64,000 nucleotides of DNA from Hyposmocoma kahamanoa (taxonomy: Eukaryota > Arthropoda > Insecta > Lepidoptera > Cosmopterigidae). Below the pieces are notes generated by a model. The model did not search any database. It was given only the letters and a program-made list of their open reading frames with translations, and was not told the origin of the DNA. The stretch spans positions 7,537,550 through 7,601,549 of the forward strand of contig NW_020654080.1 in assembly GCF_003589595.1 (NCBI RefSeq), written 5' to 3'. Positions 10,975-21,808 of the stretch are shown in pieces. The stretch's first letter is position 1; every line of letters starts with the position of its first letter. The translations under genes and the position numbers were made by a program.

Positions 10975-11040
10975 AGAGTTAACTGGAGACCTGAGCGCAG
11001 TAGGTAGTACACAACGGCGCTCAGGTCTCAAGTTAACTCT
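10975..11040. repeat. 24-bp hairpin inside the hAT 3' region
   Basis: Arms 10975-10998 and 11017-11040 (AGAGTTAACTGGAGACCTGA and its complement) pair at 23 of 24 positions around an 18-nt loop. It sits between the terminus and the end of the transposase frame. Confidence 0.9.
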
Positions 11041-11113
11041 TACGGGCTACACCTGCCAATGAGAATGATTATTGAAACGCAACTTTATAGTATTCAGACC
11101 GAGTATCTTTTAT

Positions 11114-11440
11114 TCAAATGAAAACGAACATAATCGATTCTAATATAAAAACTGAATGAATCTGATGCTGTTTAATAAGTTTATTGATATCACGTTCCAA
11201 TTTACTCAAGAACAGCCGCAAGTCACCACGTTCGGCAACATGCAAACGATTTCTCTTTTTAGTAAGCAGCGTTGTCACAGCACTAAAACCACGTTCACAC
11301 AAATATGACGATGGGAATGCTATCAAGAATCGTTGAATGATTGACCACAATCCAGGGTACAATTGCGGGATCGGTTTTTGTGGCCAAAATTCTTTGTAGC
11401 CATTATTAAACTTGATTTTTATTTCCTCGTTCGTTGTCAA
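11114..11440 (-). pseudogene. hAT transposase C-terminal dimerisation domain
   Basis: The 108-codon frame contains YPGLWSIIQRFLIAFPSSYL, CERGFSAVTTLLTKKRNRL and RGDLRLFLSKLERDINKLI. FPSS-L-ERGFSAV-LL-KKRNRL is the hallmark of the hAT C-terminal dimerisation region in ZBED5/SCAND3/FAM200-type proteins. A full protein of this group has several hundred residues; the BED finger, the RNase-H catalytic core and the insertion domain are missing, so this is a remnant. It is uninterrupted over its length, so not very old. Confidence 0.8.
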
Positions 11441-11572
11441 TTCTATAAGTTAACAATCAACGATGACAATGAAAATCAACGTATATATAAATGATACGAA
11501 GGTAGGGTGTACTTCCAGGTATCAAATATTTACGATGATTCTTCCCAGTAAAAACAATATCTTCTTTAAGTA

Positions 11573-11825
11573 GCAGTAGAACTCTTTGCGAAAGAGTTCG
11601 TCCAGGGAAATACTGCCACCATACCAATTTCTGCCGCCAAGCAGTATAGTGGAGCATTACTGGTGAAATGCTATGTGCCTGTAACATGGGACCTGTCAGG
11701 GTGCGCCCGTGACCGTGCTCTCGGATCTTTGTGATTTAAAGCTCTGAGTGCCACTGCAACTATCATCGACAAGCCTGTCGCTTACCACACGTCTTGTTCG
11801 TCCCGTCTCTTGTTGCCATAAAAAA
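11573..11825 (+). mobile_element. SINE-like repeat family A, copy 4
   Basis: GCAGTAGAACTCTTTGCGAA at the 5' end, middle blocks diverged, TTGTTCGTCCCGTC and a short A-run at the 3' end. Confidence 0.8.
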
Positions 11826-14800
11826 GCAGTGGTTTTAATCTATGTGTCGATTTCAAGTGCAATTTCATTACCTACGAAATAAAGATATTTGATTAGAAAC
11901 CAATGAAACAAATTAAAATCTATAAGGCACATATGCCTTATTTTAGTTGTTTTAACCTAAAACGTTTAGTGTTATAGTGTCATTGATGTGCGACGTCTAT
12001 AAGTGCATTGCATGCTATTGTTTTAGTACACTATTACTAGATCATAAACGCGTCTAGGTCCTGGTTTATGGACCGGGCGGGACTCACGATGGCAATTTCT
12101 TAGGACATTTACCGGAGAAAACCTGGATTCGTTGCCCCGGAGGCGGTAAGTGGCTGTGACCTCGAAAAGGACGGATTTTAAACAATTCGCAGTACATTTT
12201 ATACGAGAGGTCAAATTGCCGTGTGACCAGTAGACATCGGAATATATGCATTTGCATGTGTGAATAAATGTCTATAACTCGATATTCACAAGTGATTGCA
12301 TATTTAAGCACTTTCTTGTAAATCGTGCCAATTTCGCGGGGAAATTTACTTCTTCTAGGCAGTGCAGTGTAATAAAGGTCGGCTTCACCAGATAAACGTC
12401 ACAAATTTGCCCTACAATATCATAACAAATATGATATGATTTAATTGTCATATCATCCAAACTGTTTCGGATAGCACTGCAAGTATATTGCTACTTCTAT
12501 TCAGACTTGCAGCTCTCATGACTGGTCTCTAACTAAAGTGCATTTGATTTCAACAACACAACTCTACTTTAATACTATCTTTTCTCATGAGTTTCTCTGT
12601 ATCTAAATGCTATAATTTATGATGATATCCATGCGTCGCTTGAGTGATGGAGGAGTAAAAAAGGACTCGCCGATTAAGCAGCATAAAAATTTAATCTTTA
12701 ACATTACCGACTTTCAAATACTCCAAAACTATCGTCAATAATACAGAATTATATAAAAGTTGTAAGATGGTCCAATCCTTTATAGGAGTTGTTCGGTATT
12801 GTAATCAATATGATTTGTTAGTAAAGAATCCGAATCGATTTTGAATTTCAAATTGAATAACTTTTCATGCCAAACAACCCTTCCAAAGGTTTACAGTCCC
12901 AATCCTTATACCCTGTGTAAATAAAACCTTTACGTTTAATTAAAAATACAAATTGTATAAGATGTGGTGAAAGTAACGAACAAAAGAATTCCGCCCAAAT
13001 ATTGATTATTTCAAATCAAACCCAAAATATCTGTCCAATAATTCACGAAGTTAAAGGCACATATCCTTCCTCACAATGACCTTTAAGCTCGCAGCGAGGA
13101 TGTGGAATAGTTTAAGAATCATTTACATAATTAACATTCAAACTCGATTCCCACTTTGTGTGCAAATGAGTGCATTACGATGCACCTGCGTTCTGTTTGG
13201 TTTCTTGAAAAACAATATTACTTTATTGTTATTGTTTTCAATGCTAGTTAAAGGAATATTAGACGCGGAAATCGCAGGAAACTGGATTTTAATGCAGTTC
13301 GTATTACAATTTCACTAAGTATTGTTTTATTTTTTCAAATTTTACATCTGCCATGTAAACTGAGTAACGTCGTGGATTTTAGTCGAAAACCCGTTAGGAA
13401 ATACTTTCCAGCAAGAGCTGGTTTATTTTAATACAGTAGAACTTTGGGTGTATGCAATAGTATACAATACAAAGTAGTATTTCTGAAGATTGCATATAAA
13501 TAAAAGAAAGGAAAAAAAATGCTGGAACTTTTATAACATACCGAACATCAGTTTTTGATACCTGTACAAAACAATGCAATTGTAAACAAACAAATGTTCC
13601 ATTGACGACGTAGTGCCCCACTGACAGACGACACTACTGTTCCAAATTGCGAGGATAATTTTCAAATTGCCCGGATTATATCCCCGGGCTTCAACGGTAC
13701 TCGCCTGCGTGACCGCGCCTCCGGGTACTACCTACTAAATTAATACCCGATTGTTACACTAACCACACTATATGATATACACTTGCCCCTGTTTGTTTTA
13801 TAATAAAGTCGCATTTGCCCCATGTTATGATTGCAATCCGAGTTATTTTAAATAAATACCTGAATGTTACACGAGACACGTGACGAAGTGCTATTTGCAT
13901 CATGTCTCCTTGCTCTGCACTGATAATAGTGTAGTAATGTGATATTGTGCTCAATTTATCTCTAAGTTTTAATCAAAACTACGCGAGAGAAATATCCTTG
14001 TGTCGTTTGTTATATCTTGTTGTTATGAAAATATGTTAATATGCCTAGATATTTATTCCTTTGCTATGCTTTGCTACGAATAAGTGACTTCGTAACTTAG
14101 GAATAGGTACTCTTTACATCTCCCCAACCGTCTCCAGTGTTTGTTTATTTTCTCTGCAGATCATTACAATTGTTGCATTGGCTAACATGTTACCAAAAAT
14201 ATTGTAGTAAAATCTTTCATAAATAGATTCAAGTTGCCCCGCAATGTCGGTTTCCAACATGGGTCGAGTTTACATTACCTCCGTACGTTACTTGGTTAGC
14301 GTGACAAGCTGTCGTTACGTTGAGACACTTTCTCGCTTACAGCCCTCGAATCCAGAATTTGTATTACAAACAGCTTCCATAAAATCTTAAGTGGGAGTCC
14401 CATAATTTCAACTTTAACTACGCGGTTGTCTAGCACTTGGCACAATTTATTTTTCATATTCCCTTACGACTGGCTGTAATTTGGAATTATAGTCCGTATG
14501 CGCAATATACTCGTTTTTATCTTAAATAAAGTATACTAAAGTTCCACCTTTGCATGCGCGTAGTGACATATTTATCCAGGAACCATAGAGTTTGTCAAAA
14601 ACGCAGTCTCGTGATCATGCATCAAGTGTATTCATAACTATGATACTCAAGTTTATTGGATATCTTTGTATAGGAGCCGTTGTGTACTAAAGTAATACAT
14701 CTCTGTTATTACTTACACACTTTAATTTCAAGCTAAATTTAAAGCTGTATGCGGAATTCATTATTGCCAACACAGAGGCGTATATTTCTCGATATCGTGT

Positions 14801-15174
14801 TACAGGTTACGGGATATCTTTTGCGGTGCCGGCGCTATTTATTAGATTGAGTCGTGAGAGCGGTGCCCGGTAGCGGCCGAATAAAATAAGTAAATGGAAA
14901 ATGAACGCCAGCTACCAGCAGACTACCAGCCAGCCAATAACAACTGTTGATTTGTTTTGCTGTCGGATTATAGTAGATACAGACCCTATCTATAAATATA
15001 TAACACTAAACTTTCGAGGAGTCGTTGCTGTTCCTTAGAGGTCTGTTTAAGTGTAGTTGTTGGTATAGTAATCTTAAGCTATATATGCTGTAGATATTTT
15101 AATGCAATATTTATTGAATATAATGTTTTTACTACCATAATATTCTGTAGTGAATTGCTCTGCCAGTTTGTTAT
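11826..15174. other. 3.3 kb gene-free stretch
   Basis: AT-rich with frames of at most 80 codons, none with recognisable similarity. A GC-richer patch lies at about 12040-12160 and another at 14815-14890; neither has a repeat partner in the window. No tRNA, hairpin or satellite seen. Could be intron or intergenic DNA. Confidence 0.55.
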
Positions 15175-15306
15175 TATTATTAATACAAAATTCGAGAAAA
15201 CGCAAAGAAAAAATCTTTCAATCCTATTGGACTCGAGCCTACGTTATTTGCCTCCACTTGGCTACCGCTCTTACAAACTGAGCTACACTTAGCGGCAGAT
15301 CTTAGG
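15175..15306 (-). mobile_element. tRNA-headed SINE (family B), copy 2
   Basis: On the minus strand: TGTAGCTCAGTTTGTAAGAG (box A region), GGCTCGAGTCC (box B region), a short T-rich link, then a tail TTTGTATTAATAATAATAAC as in other family B copies. The sequence between the boxes differs from copy 1, so it belongs to another subfamily. Confidence 0.7.
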
Positions 15307-15508
15307 TAATAAATTTTTTAATCTCAGATTATGTAAGACGTCACAAAGTAGGCAGCCATTTGGTCAATGTACGTAATGTTATAAGCATGATTTCCAACAC
15401 AATTATGTTTTGTTTTTGTTGTTGCAAGGAATAAATTGAACTATTGATTGATAGATGGATTGAGACACGAGGATAAATGCAACTGAAGCCAAGACTCTAA
15501 AAGACTTT

Positions 15509-15684
15509 TTGTGTGTGTGTTACGCGGTTTGTGAACCGATTTCGATGATTCTTTTTTATTGGAAAGAGGGTACCACAGTATTGGTCCTATTGAAATTTGA
15601 AAAAAATATTCCACCAGTAAAAATCGCAAACCAAACGCTGAATCCTGTTTCGCGCACTTTCCGGTACTCGATTGTTAACTTTTT
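15509..15684 (+). mobile_element. CGACTTC-type MITE, copy 3, partial
   Basis: Has GTTTGTGAACCGATTTCGAT, TTGGAAAGAGGGTACC, ATATTCCACC and GCGCACTTTCCGGTA; both terminal inverted repeats are lost. Confidence 0.65.
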
Positions 15685-16010
15685 AGTTACTATAATAATA
15701 TGACTCTTAGAATGGAACTGTCCAAAGTCGACGTAACGCTGAGGGTGCTGTTGCATCTATCCGCATGCATAATAGAAGACATAGAGAACACAATACAATA
15801 CAGCCATAACGTAATCTAGCGCATGTACACCTAACCATAAAACTGAAGGGACTCAGAAAATAAAAATAATATTTTCTCAGCATTGTACAAAAAAAAATTA
15901 AAATTTTGTTATACTCTTGAACGCATTAATTTACCGTTACGTCCACAAATTTTTGTCACATGATAGTCTTAAACGTATTTTTTTTCTCTAGGGATGTCCA
16001 TTTTTAGTAA

Positions 16011-16135
16011 CAGAAGAGCTCCTTGTGAAAGAATTCGTCCAGGGAAGTACCACCTTATCAATTTCTGCTATCAAGCAGTAGGTAATGTTAGCCTTGCTGC
16101 GTTTTTTGTTTTGAAGAGTAAGGGTTGTGACCTGG
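16011..16135 (+). mobile_element. SINE-like repeat family A, copy 5, 5' part only
   Basis: GAGCTCCTTGTGAAAGAATT to AGGGTTGTGACC; the 3' two-fifths, including the A-tail, is absent. Confidence 0.75.
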
Positions 16136-16239
16136 GGGTTTGAGTAATAATGATAGAAAGTACGCTCGGTCCACATGAATTTATTGTTGAAGTATAACAA
16201 TGAAAAGGTGAAGGGAAGAAGAAAAGAAGGACAGGCTAT

Positions 16240-16320
16240 AACAAAAACAGGTAGGTATAAAAACAGGTAGGTATAAAAACAGGTACAACAAAAACAGTGA
16301 TATAAAAACAGGTACAATAA
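16240..16320 (+). repeat. tandem repeat of an ~18-bp unit
   Basis: AAAAACAGGTAGGTATA-like units repeat three to four times with slippage variants. Read on the other strand it gives a hydrophobic, aromatic-rich peptide that inflates an open frame here. Confidence 0.85.
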
Positions 16321-16644
16321 TATTAAAACCAATGCAAGGGTCAGTGGAGAGGAAATCCAGTCTTGTCGAGAGTCTATGGTTAGCCGTTTGGATTTGACAC
16401 TCAAGGCAGTCTCCGATTGGGGCGATGCCAATCTTGTCAATTTAACGTCTATTCTCCACAAAACGGAGTTCCTTTGAGCTGACTCCGACTTTTCGTGATA
16501 CATCCATACCGATAGCGACTGTCTCCAGCTAGGAATGGACCTGTCGTTCAATTTGTACATCGGCAGATACGTTGAACCCATGACCAAACATGCAGCAAGG
16601 AAGCTTGGTGTCCTTTCCAGGGAGAGGCGTTACTTCACTTTCTA

Positions 16645-17224
16645 CGTTAGTTTTGGTTATATTGACCCTCTCTACCTACCCTAGGGCATTCAAGCAGGAC
16701 ACTATAACCTGTGCGCGCACAGGTTATAGGGTTCTTCGAGAGGCTAGTGCCTCGGGTGAGCCGCCCCGGGTGCACGTATAGTACCCTCCCTATTTTCCAG
16801 ATAAGTACCGGAGCTGTAGGCACGCTCACTTCCCGTTGCGCATTGCACAACTAGCAGTTGCCACCGCTAAGCCGTCCCGTCGTCTCTGAGTCCACTACCA
16901 AATCTCCTCCTTGGTGGCGGTGCTGTAAGGCACGCTCACTTCCTGATGCCGAAAACCGACGTCTCTCCAGTTCCCAATAACCTAAGCGGCTGCAGGGACC
17001 GGAGAGATATCTAGCTTATCCTCTACTAGCTCTCCGGACATGCCAATCCCAGTGTCCTGCAAGTCCATACCCAAGTCCGGGTTCGCCAGAGACGTCCAAA
17101 GGCAAAGGCGTATCACTGGCGGAGGGCTTGGTCCGGACGCCCGCTGTACCTCGGTCTAGCCGTCGAGCCCGTAGTCTCTCCGGAAAACCCTATGTCTCTG
17201 GTCAGTAGATAGGGACACACACAC
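16645..17224 (-). repeat. dispersed repeat family C, copy 2, inserted antisense in the LINE
   Basis: Homologous to 3575-4050 in reverse orientation (GGGAAGTGAGCGTGCC, ATCTGGAAAATAGGGAGGGT, GTGCACCCGGGG). It separates RRYFT from QLLQLYQAQ of the host LINE, so it arrived after the LINE. On its own sense strand a run without stops encodes a Pro/Arg-rich stretch (PERLRARRLDRGTAGVR), compatible with a retroelement ORF1-like region. Family unknown. Confidence 0.65.
16702..16729. repeat. 28-nt perfect palindrome
   Basis: CTATAACCTGTGCG followed by its exact complement with no loop. In the other family C copy (about 4023-4046) only one half is recognisable, so the symmetry is specific to this copy. 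Confidence 0.9.
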
Positions 17225-17436
17225 CGGGACAGTTGCTTCAGCTGTACCAAGCACAAATCCGGTCGTGCATTGAGTACTGCTGCCACCTTTAGGATGGCTC
17301 TGCTACATACCAACTGGCCACCTTGGGTTCAATTGACAACCGTGCTAAGAAGCTTATAGGTGAATTAGTGGAGGCGAAGCTGCAGAGCCTTGAACACTGC
17401 CGTAAAGTTGCCAGCTTATCGGAATTCTACAGGATA

Positions 17437-17552
17437 TAGGAAATGAAACGTCGGTTTGTTTGAAAAAACAAATATACGCGATTTAAATCCGGAAAAATAG
17501 TTTCATTTCCTATGTGTAACAATCGCGAAAACCTAAGAATACTCTCGATATT
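17437..17552. mobile_element. 116-bp insertion with 9-bp target duplication in the LINE
   Basis: TACAGGATA occurs at 17428-17436 and again at 17553-17561, exactly bracketing the insert; removing one copy restores the expected SEFYRI-YHGEC reading of the LINE. The insert holds inverted 13-mers (TAGGAAATGAAAC and GTTTCATTTCCTA) and the block TATACGCGATTTAAATCCGG, a variant of which recurs at 48.99-49.05 kb inside the CAGGGTG element. The type of element is unknown. Confidence 0.7.
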
Positions 17553-17876
17553 TACAGGATATATCACGGAGAGTGTGCGATGGACATCCACTATTTAATT
17601 CCGCTTTCCCCTTTCCATCACCGGGGGACTAGGAGTAGACTTGGGTTCCACCTCTATGTTGTGGATATTCCAAAGATTCGCACGAAGCGTTACGGTTCCG
17701 CATTTATGTGGCGAACGGCTACGGAGTGGAATTCCCTGCCTGCAGACTTGTTGCCTGAACGTTGTAACTTGGGCCTTTTCATGGCGAAAGTGAATAGGCA
17801 TTCATCCATCGTCGACCTCATCGTCACTTTCCATCAGGTGAGATGGAGATCAAATGCGAACTTACATTTTATTTGA

Positions 17877-18030
17877 AAAAAAAAAGTTTTATCTTAGAAA
17901 AGTCATTTTCTTTTTTTTTATTTTATTCTATTTTATTCAATGTTATTATATTTTATTCTATTCTGTTCTATTTTGTTCTATTTTGCTCTAGTTTATTTTA
18001 TTATATTATATTTTATTTTATTTGTGTTTT
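17877..18030 (+). repeat. TTTTATTCTA-like low-complexity tract
   Basis: Degenerate (TTTTATTC)/(TATTCTATTT) repeats right after the LINE tail; may descend from the LINE 3' tail. Confidence 0.8.
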
Positions 18031-18395
18031 AATTTTTGTTTCTGGTCCCTATAGTCCAACTGGACCCATTACTGGAACCAAGAGTGGAACTAATAGTCCG
18101 AAAGGAATTTAATTCCAAACTGTAGGTACTACGGATAACAAAACACAACATTTGCTATGGAACTATCACGTAATGGAACGACGGCGTAAAAAGTTGCCTC
18201 TGTACCATCAATGGAAATGTCTGATGGTACTACGGTAAAGAAAGGAGCACGTCTGCTCGTCTCGAGAATTTTGTATGGCGTGGCGACACGGAACGGAGCA
18301 AAGTAAGAATGGCGAAGAAAAAGATTTAATAACGATTAAAAAATTCAAGGGTAGGTGACCAGGAACCAGCGAAAAGGGTGAGGTTGCATCGTCTC
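18031..18395. other. no feature recognised
   Basis: Moderately GC-rich sequence with repeated TGG(A/T)AC(T/C) and TACTACGG words; no ORF or partner seen. Confidence 0.45.
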
Positions 18396-18557
18396 AGGGT
18401 GCTGGTGAAATTACAGGCACATGGGACTTGTCAACTTATATCTCAGGGTGACGGGCACAATAGCAGTGCCCGTCAGATCTTTGCGATTTAATGCTCTGAG
18501 GTTTACTGCAACTGTTATGGACAAGGACAAGCGTATCGCAAGCGCCAAACTTGTCAA
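18396..18557 (+). mobile_element. SINE-like repeat family A, copy 6, middle and 3' part
   Basis: GTGCTGGTGAAATTACAGGC, ATGGGACTTGTCAACTTAT, then an indel-rich 3' part ending CCAAACTTGTC without an A-tail. Confidence 0.75.
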
Positions 18558-20232
18558 TAAGCATTAAAAAAATTGGTTGTTGAATATGTTATTTCTATTG
18601 TTTGTTACAAGAAAAAATAAGCCACTAGATGACTGTGGACGAGTGGTTTTTGTTTGACCTTCTTGCACACAAATGTGAAATTATAAATAACAATTTCTTA
18701 CCTTACGTTTTCTAATGCTAGTACTTAGTTTATTTTATATTACTTCACTTATAACAGTTCTAAGATTTGCCTTCCTTCTCAAGGATTGATTAAAACAGCG
18801 CTGCAACCTGCGCGCGCATAATCTCCGCACTGTAGTTTATTATTATTTCCATAGTTTATTGCTCTATTACACAACCTTTATTTATAGCTTGGACTATGAA
18901 TCTTTGGAATGTCATAAAACTTCTTTATAAGGGTGACATCATTTTGTACCTATAATATTTTGCATTTATGGCATTTCTTGAAATATTGATATTTTTTTAT
19001 ATGTTATGGATACCTATACACGTTGTTGTCATAACTTTTATATGACCGAAAGTAATAATATGCCTTCGTTTACTCCTAGTATACCGACGTGGGGAGGAAC
19101 CGATAATGGGAAGCGTTAAGACGTTGCAGCCTTTATAAACAAAATATACTATAATTTTGACTCCGTTGCGCGTGAGATGAGATAACTTCACACATAAATT
19201 TTCAACAGCATGAATGTTTGTATTGCTTGTGTCTACGTAAAATTTTGCAATAAACCTTTTTATGATGGTAACAAATTTTGCAAATTTTATGCCAGGCTTA
19301 TATTTTGCGCCTTTCTATTTCTTGGGCTTAACAGCCACTTTTATATGACCACTATGAGGTTAATTTATTGCAAATTAATTGACTATTACATGTCGAAATG
19401 CTGAATTGATTTGCGAGGCACACACTGTCTCCTGTCGGCTGTAATTTATTATGAAACCTGTGCTTGCTTTACTTTGTCACTGAAATGTGTGTACTGCAAC
19501 CATAGAATATAATAAAAATATTTAAAATGCAATCTAAAATGAACCTAGAAGTGTGAGCGTTCTCATAAAAATGGTAATGCGAAAATGGATACATATTAAA
19601 GTGTTTTCACTCAGGACTTGTGTAGTCCTTCATCACTGTGACTATTAATTGCTCTTAAACTGAACTGCTGAACTGAAGGATTCTCCTGGCTTCGACTGTC
19701 TTTATATCCTTTGGTTGTGGCATATATATGACTTCCTCGTCAAGAAGCAGCATAGGGTAAAAAAGTGCAGACGAGTTTCATTCGCTTCGTGGCAGAATCT
19801 ACATTCTCTGCTTTCTCTCAGTTTAAGATTGGATATGTTTAGTATGTTTATCCATGCCACACTATCCTATTAAGTACTAATCAGCATTCTGATACCATTT
19901 TTGGCCAGTGCCTGTGCTTACCTGCAGTATTTAGCGCTATAGGCTTTACTAGGAACGAGTACTTTATACTAAATGATTTTAAACTTATTTGCATAGAAAA
20001 TGATAAGCTCTTATTGTAACCATTAAGGGTGCTACTCCATCTGTCATGCTAAATTTTGACTCGGTCGTTAACCAACAAGGTGGACAACAAATCTTCGCAT
20101 ATAAGTGTGTTTCTACGTCACTGGCAAAACGTTTGTCTCTCAAAAACAAAATCAAATTCACATCGTAATAAAAAACCCCGTTATTTCTGCTTCTAATTCT
20201 GTTTAGTCAATATTCATAGAGATTTCACACTC
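18558..20232. other. 1.7 kb without recognisable features
   Basis: AT-rich, frames under 70 codons, no repeat match seen. Confidence 0.55.
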
Positions 20233-20300
20233 TTCGATAAATGCTATAATAGCTCTAATAAAGTCCTTCGATAAGTGCTATAATAGCTCTAATAAAGTTA
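20233..20300 (+). repeat. 34-bp tandem duplication
   Basis: Two units of TTCGATAA(A/G)TGCTATAATA... with one mismatch, directly adjacent. Confidence 0.9.
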
Positions 20301-21445
20301 TAACTGTATCCCTAATTTGCATAGAGATTAGTTTGAAAATTACTTCCTAGGTTATCTTGTATCGTCGGGCTTTGTTATTCAAATTTCATATCACCTGTTG
20401 ACATCCACATTTTCATATTAATAGGTTGCAAATCATAGGATTTGTATATACTAAAAGTTAATATTAAAACGTAGCTATATGTATTATGAGTGTCATTATG
20501 TTATCAATTATATTCATGGATAATTGTATATGAAACAGTTTGATATTGTTATGACTGATATACATCAAATATATTTTCTTATATTCAAATACACTTTTCT
20601 ACTAATTTAAAAAATTAGTGTCAATCTTATGTATCAATAATTTTGACATTGGGCACTTCAGTTTCTAACTAAGGGCGCAGCTTTATAGCCAATTTATTTA
20701 AAATTTACGTAAAGGAGTACTTGATTTCTAGCTAAAAAGAACGCTGTGACAGATATAGACACGTTATAAATTAGATTAAACTTTTACACAGTGGATTAGA
20801 GAAATAGATTATAAACATACTGTACGTTAAAGGAGGTAGTAAACTAAATGTGTTTAATACTGAAGAAAAATTAAAATAGAAATTAAATATAATATATGTA
20901 CGTTAATGATAAGGAATTAAAATATTTAATTCATTATCAAAATCACAGGTAATAAAATGTGACAGCTGGAATAATATTTTAAAACTGGTTTTTATTCTAT
21001 TTTAAATATTTTATTTAAGTAACATGAGTTTGGATAAATTAATTTTAAGATTATACTGTCGCTTTAGTTAATTGAAACATTGCCATCTACTGTATTCTAA
21101 CGCTGCCCGATATTATTGCACTTGTATATTTCTTAAATTACTGTTTCGCCGTCACGTAGTCGTCTTTAATTTATACGTAGCCTTCCGTCCCGTATTAGAA
21201 ATCTTACGTTTGGTTTGGCTATCGTTATTCGCGAGCTAACCAGATTGTAGCTTAATGAAGAGGGGTGTGTAGTTTTTTTAACATTTTATAAAAGAATTAC
21301 GGGACTAAGGTGTCAACATTGTATCACGGGCGTAAGTGCACAGTATCTAGTGCCAAAGCTAAGGCAGTAGAATATATAGACTGGAATCTCTTAAGGGCTT
21401 GAGTGTAGAAATCACATACCTCTACATATACTTAGTAGCCGCAAA
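20301..21445. other. no feature recognised
   Basis: Very AT-rich; no ORF, hairpin or repeat match seen. Confidence 0.55.
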
Positions 21446-21808
21446 TCTCATTGTGAGTGGTTCACCCAGGGAAGTACTGCCACCTTACCTATTTCTGCCG
21501 CCAAGCAATAATATCAGCGTTACTGCGTTCCGGCTTAGAAGGGTAAGGGTGCTGGTGAAATTACAGGCACATGGGATTTTTTTTTTTTTTTAATTTTTTT
21601 TTTATTTATTTTATTGTTTAAAGAAAAAAGTATACATAAATAATGTAAAACACCGTTAAACCCTACTTGGGATTGTCAACTTATTTCTCAGGGTGTCGAG
21701 CGCAGTGGCAGTGCCCGTAACATCTTTGCGATTTAAAGCTCTGAATGGCACGGCAACTGTTATGCATGTTCGTCCCTTCATTTAATGTTATAAAAAAAGA
21801 AAAAAAAC
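21446..21808 (+). mobile_element. SINE-like repeat family A, copy 7, with an 89-bp insertion
   Basis: 5' part to GGCACATGGGA and 3' part from TTGTCAACTTATTTCTCAGG to an A-rich tail (21791-21807), split by the poly-T-led insertion at 21579-21667. Confidence 0.8.
21579..21667 (-). mobile_element. 89-bp poly(A)-tailed insertion
   Basis: Bracketed by TGGGATT at 21572-21578 and 21668-21674, where uninterrupted copies of the host repeat have a single site. It starts with a long T-run, i.e. a poly(A) tail on the minus strand, which with a 7-bp target duplication suggests a 5'-truncated retrotransposed sequence. Source unknown. Confidence 0.65.

Larger units (their letters stand above)
10798..11455 (-). 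mobile_element. hAT transposon, 3' portion with one terminus
   Basis: Terminus CAGGGGTTCCCAAACTTATT at 10798 is a typical hAT inverted repeat of the ZBED/SCAND3-like group, and the following CTACTGCCCACTTTGAG is also typical. The element contains a transposase C-terminus in matching orientation (11114-11440) and a strong hairpin (10975-11040). The other terminus is not found, so the target duplication cannot be checked; the flank on this side is ATATAGAC. The inner boundary is approximate. Confidence 0.7.
16326..17876 (+). pseudogene. LINE reverse transcriptase C-terminal half, split by two insertions
   Basis: Three collinear blocks of one ORF2 are readable. 16326-16640: LDLTLKAVSDWGDANLVNL, then after stops RKLGVLSRERRYFT. 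17228-17436: QLLQLYQAQIRSCIEYCCHL, stop (TAG where TGG for Trp is expected), DGSATYQLATL, NRAKKLIGELVEAKLQSLEH, KVASLSEFYRI. 17553-17876: YHGECAMDIHYLIPLSPFHH, RTKRYGSAFMWRTATEWNSL. This is the region after the reverse transcriptase palm in a jockey/CR1-type insect LINE. Several stops show it is dead. A second fragment of the family lies at 56778-57030. Confidence 0.75.

Noticed and set aside
15988..16587. 199-codon minus-strand open frame with a hydrophobic middle
   Set aside because: It reads through a SINE-like repeat, an 18-bp tandem repeat (source of the hydrophobic part) and the antisense strand of a LINE reverse transcriptase; the LINE reading on the plus strand makes clear biological sense.
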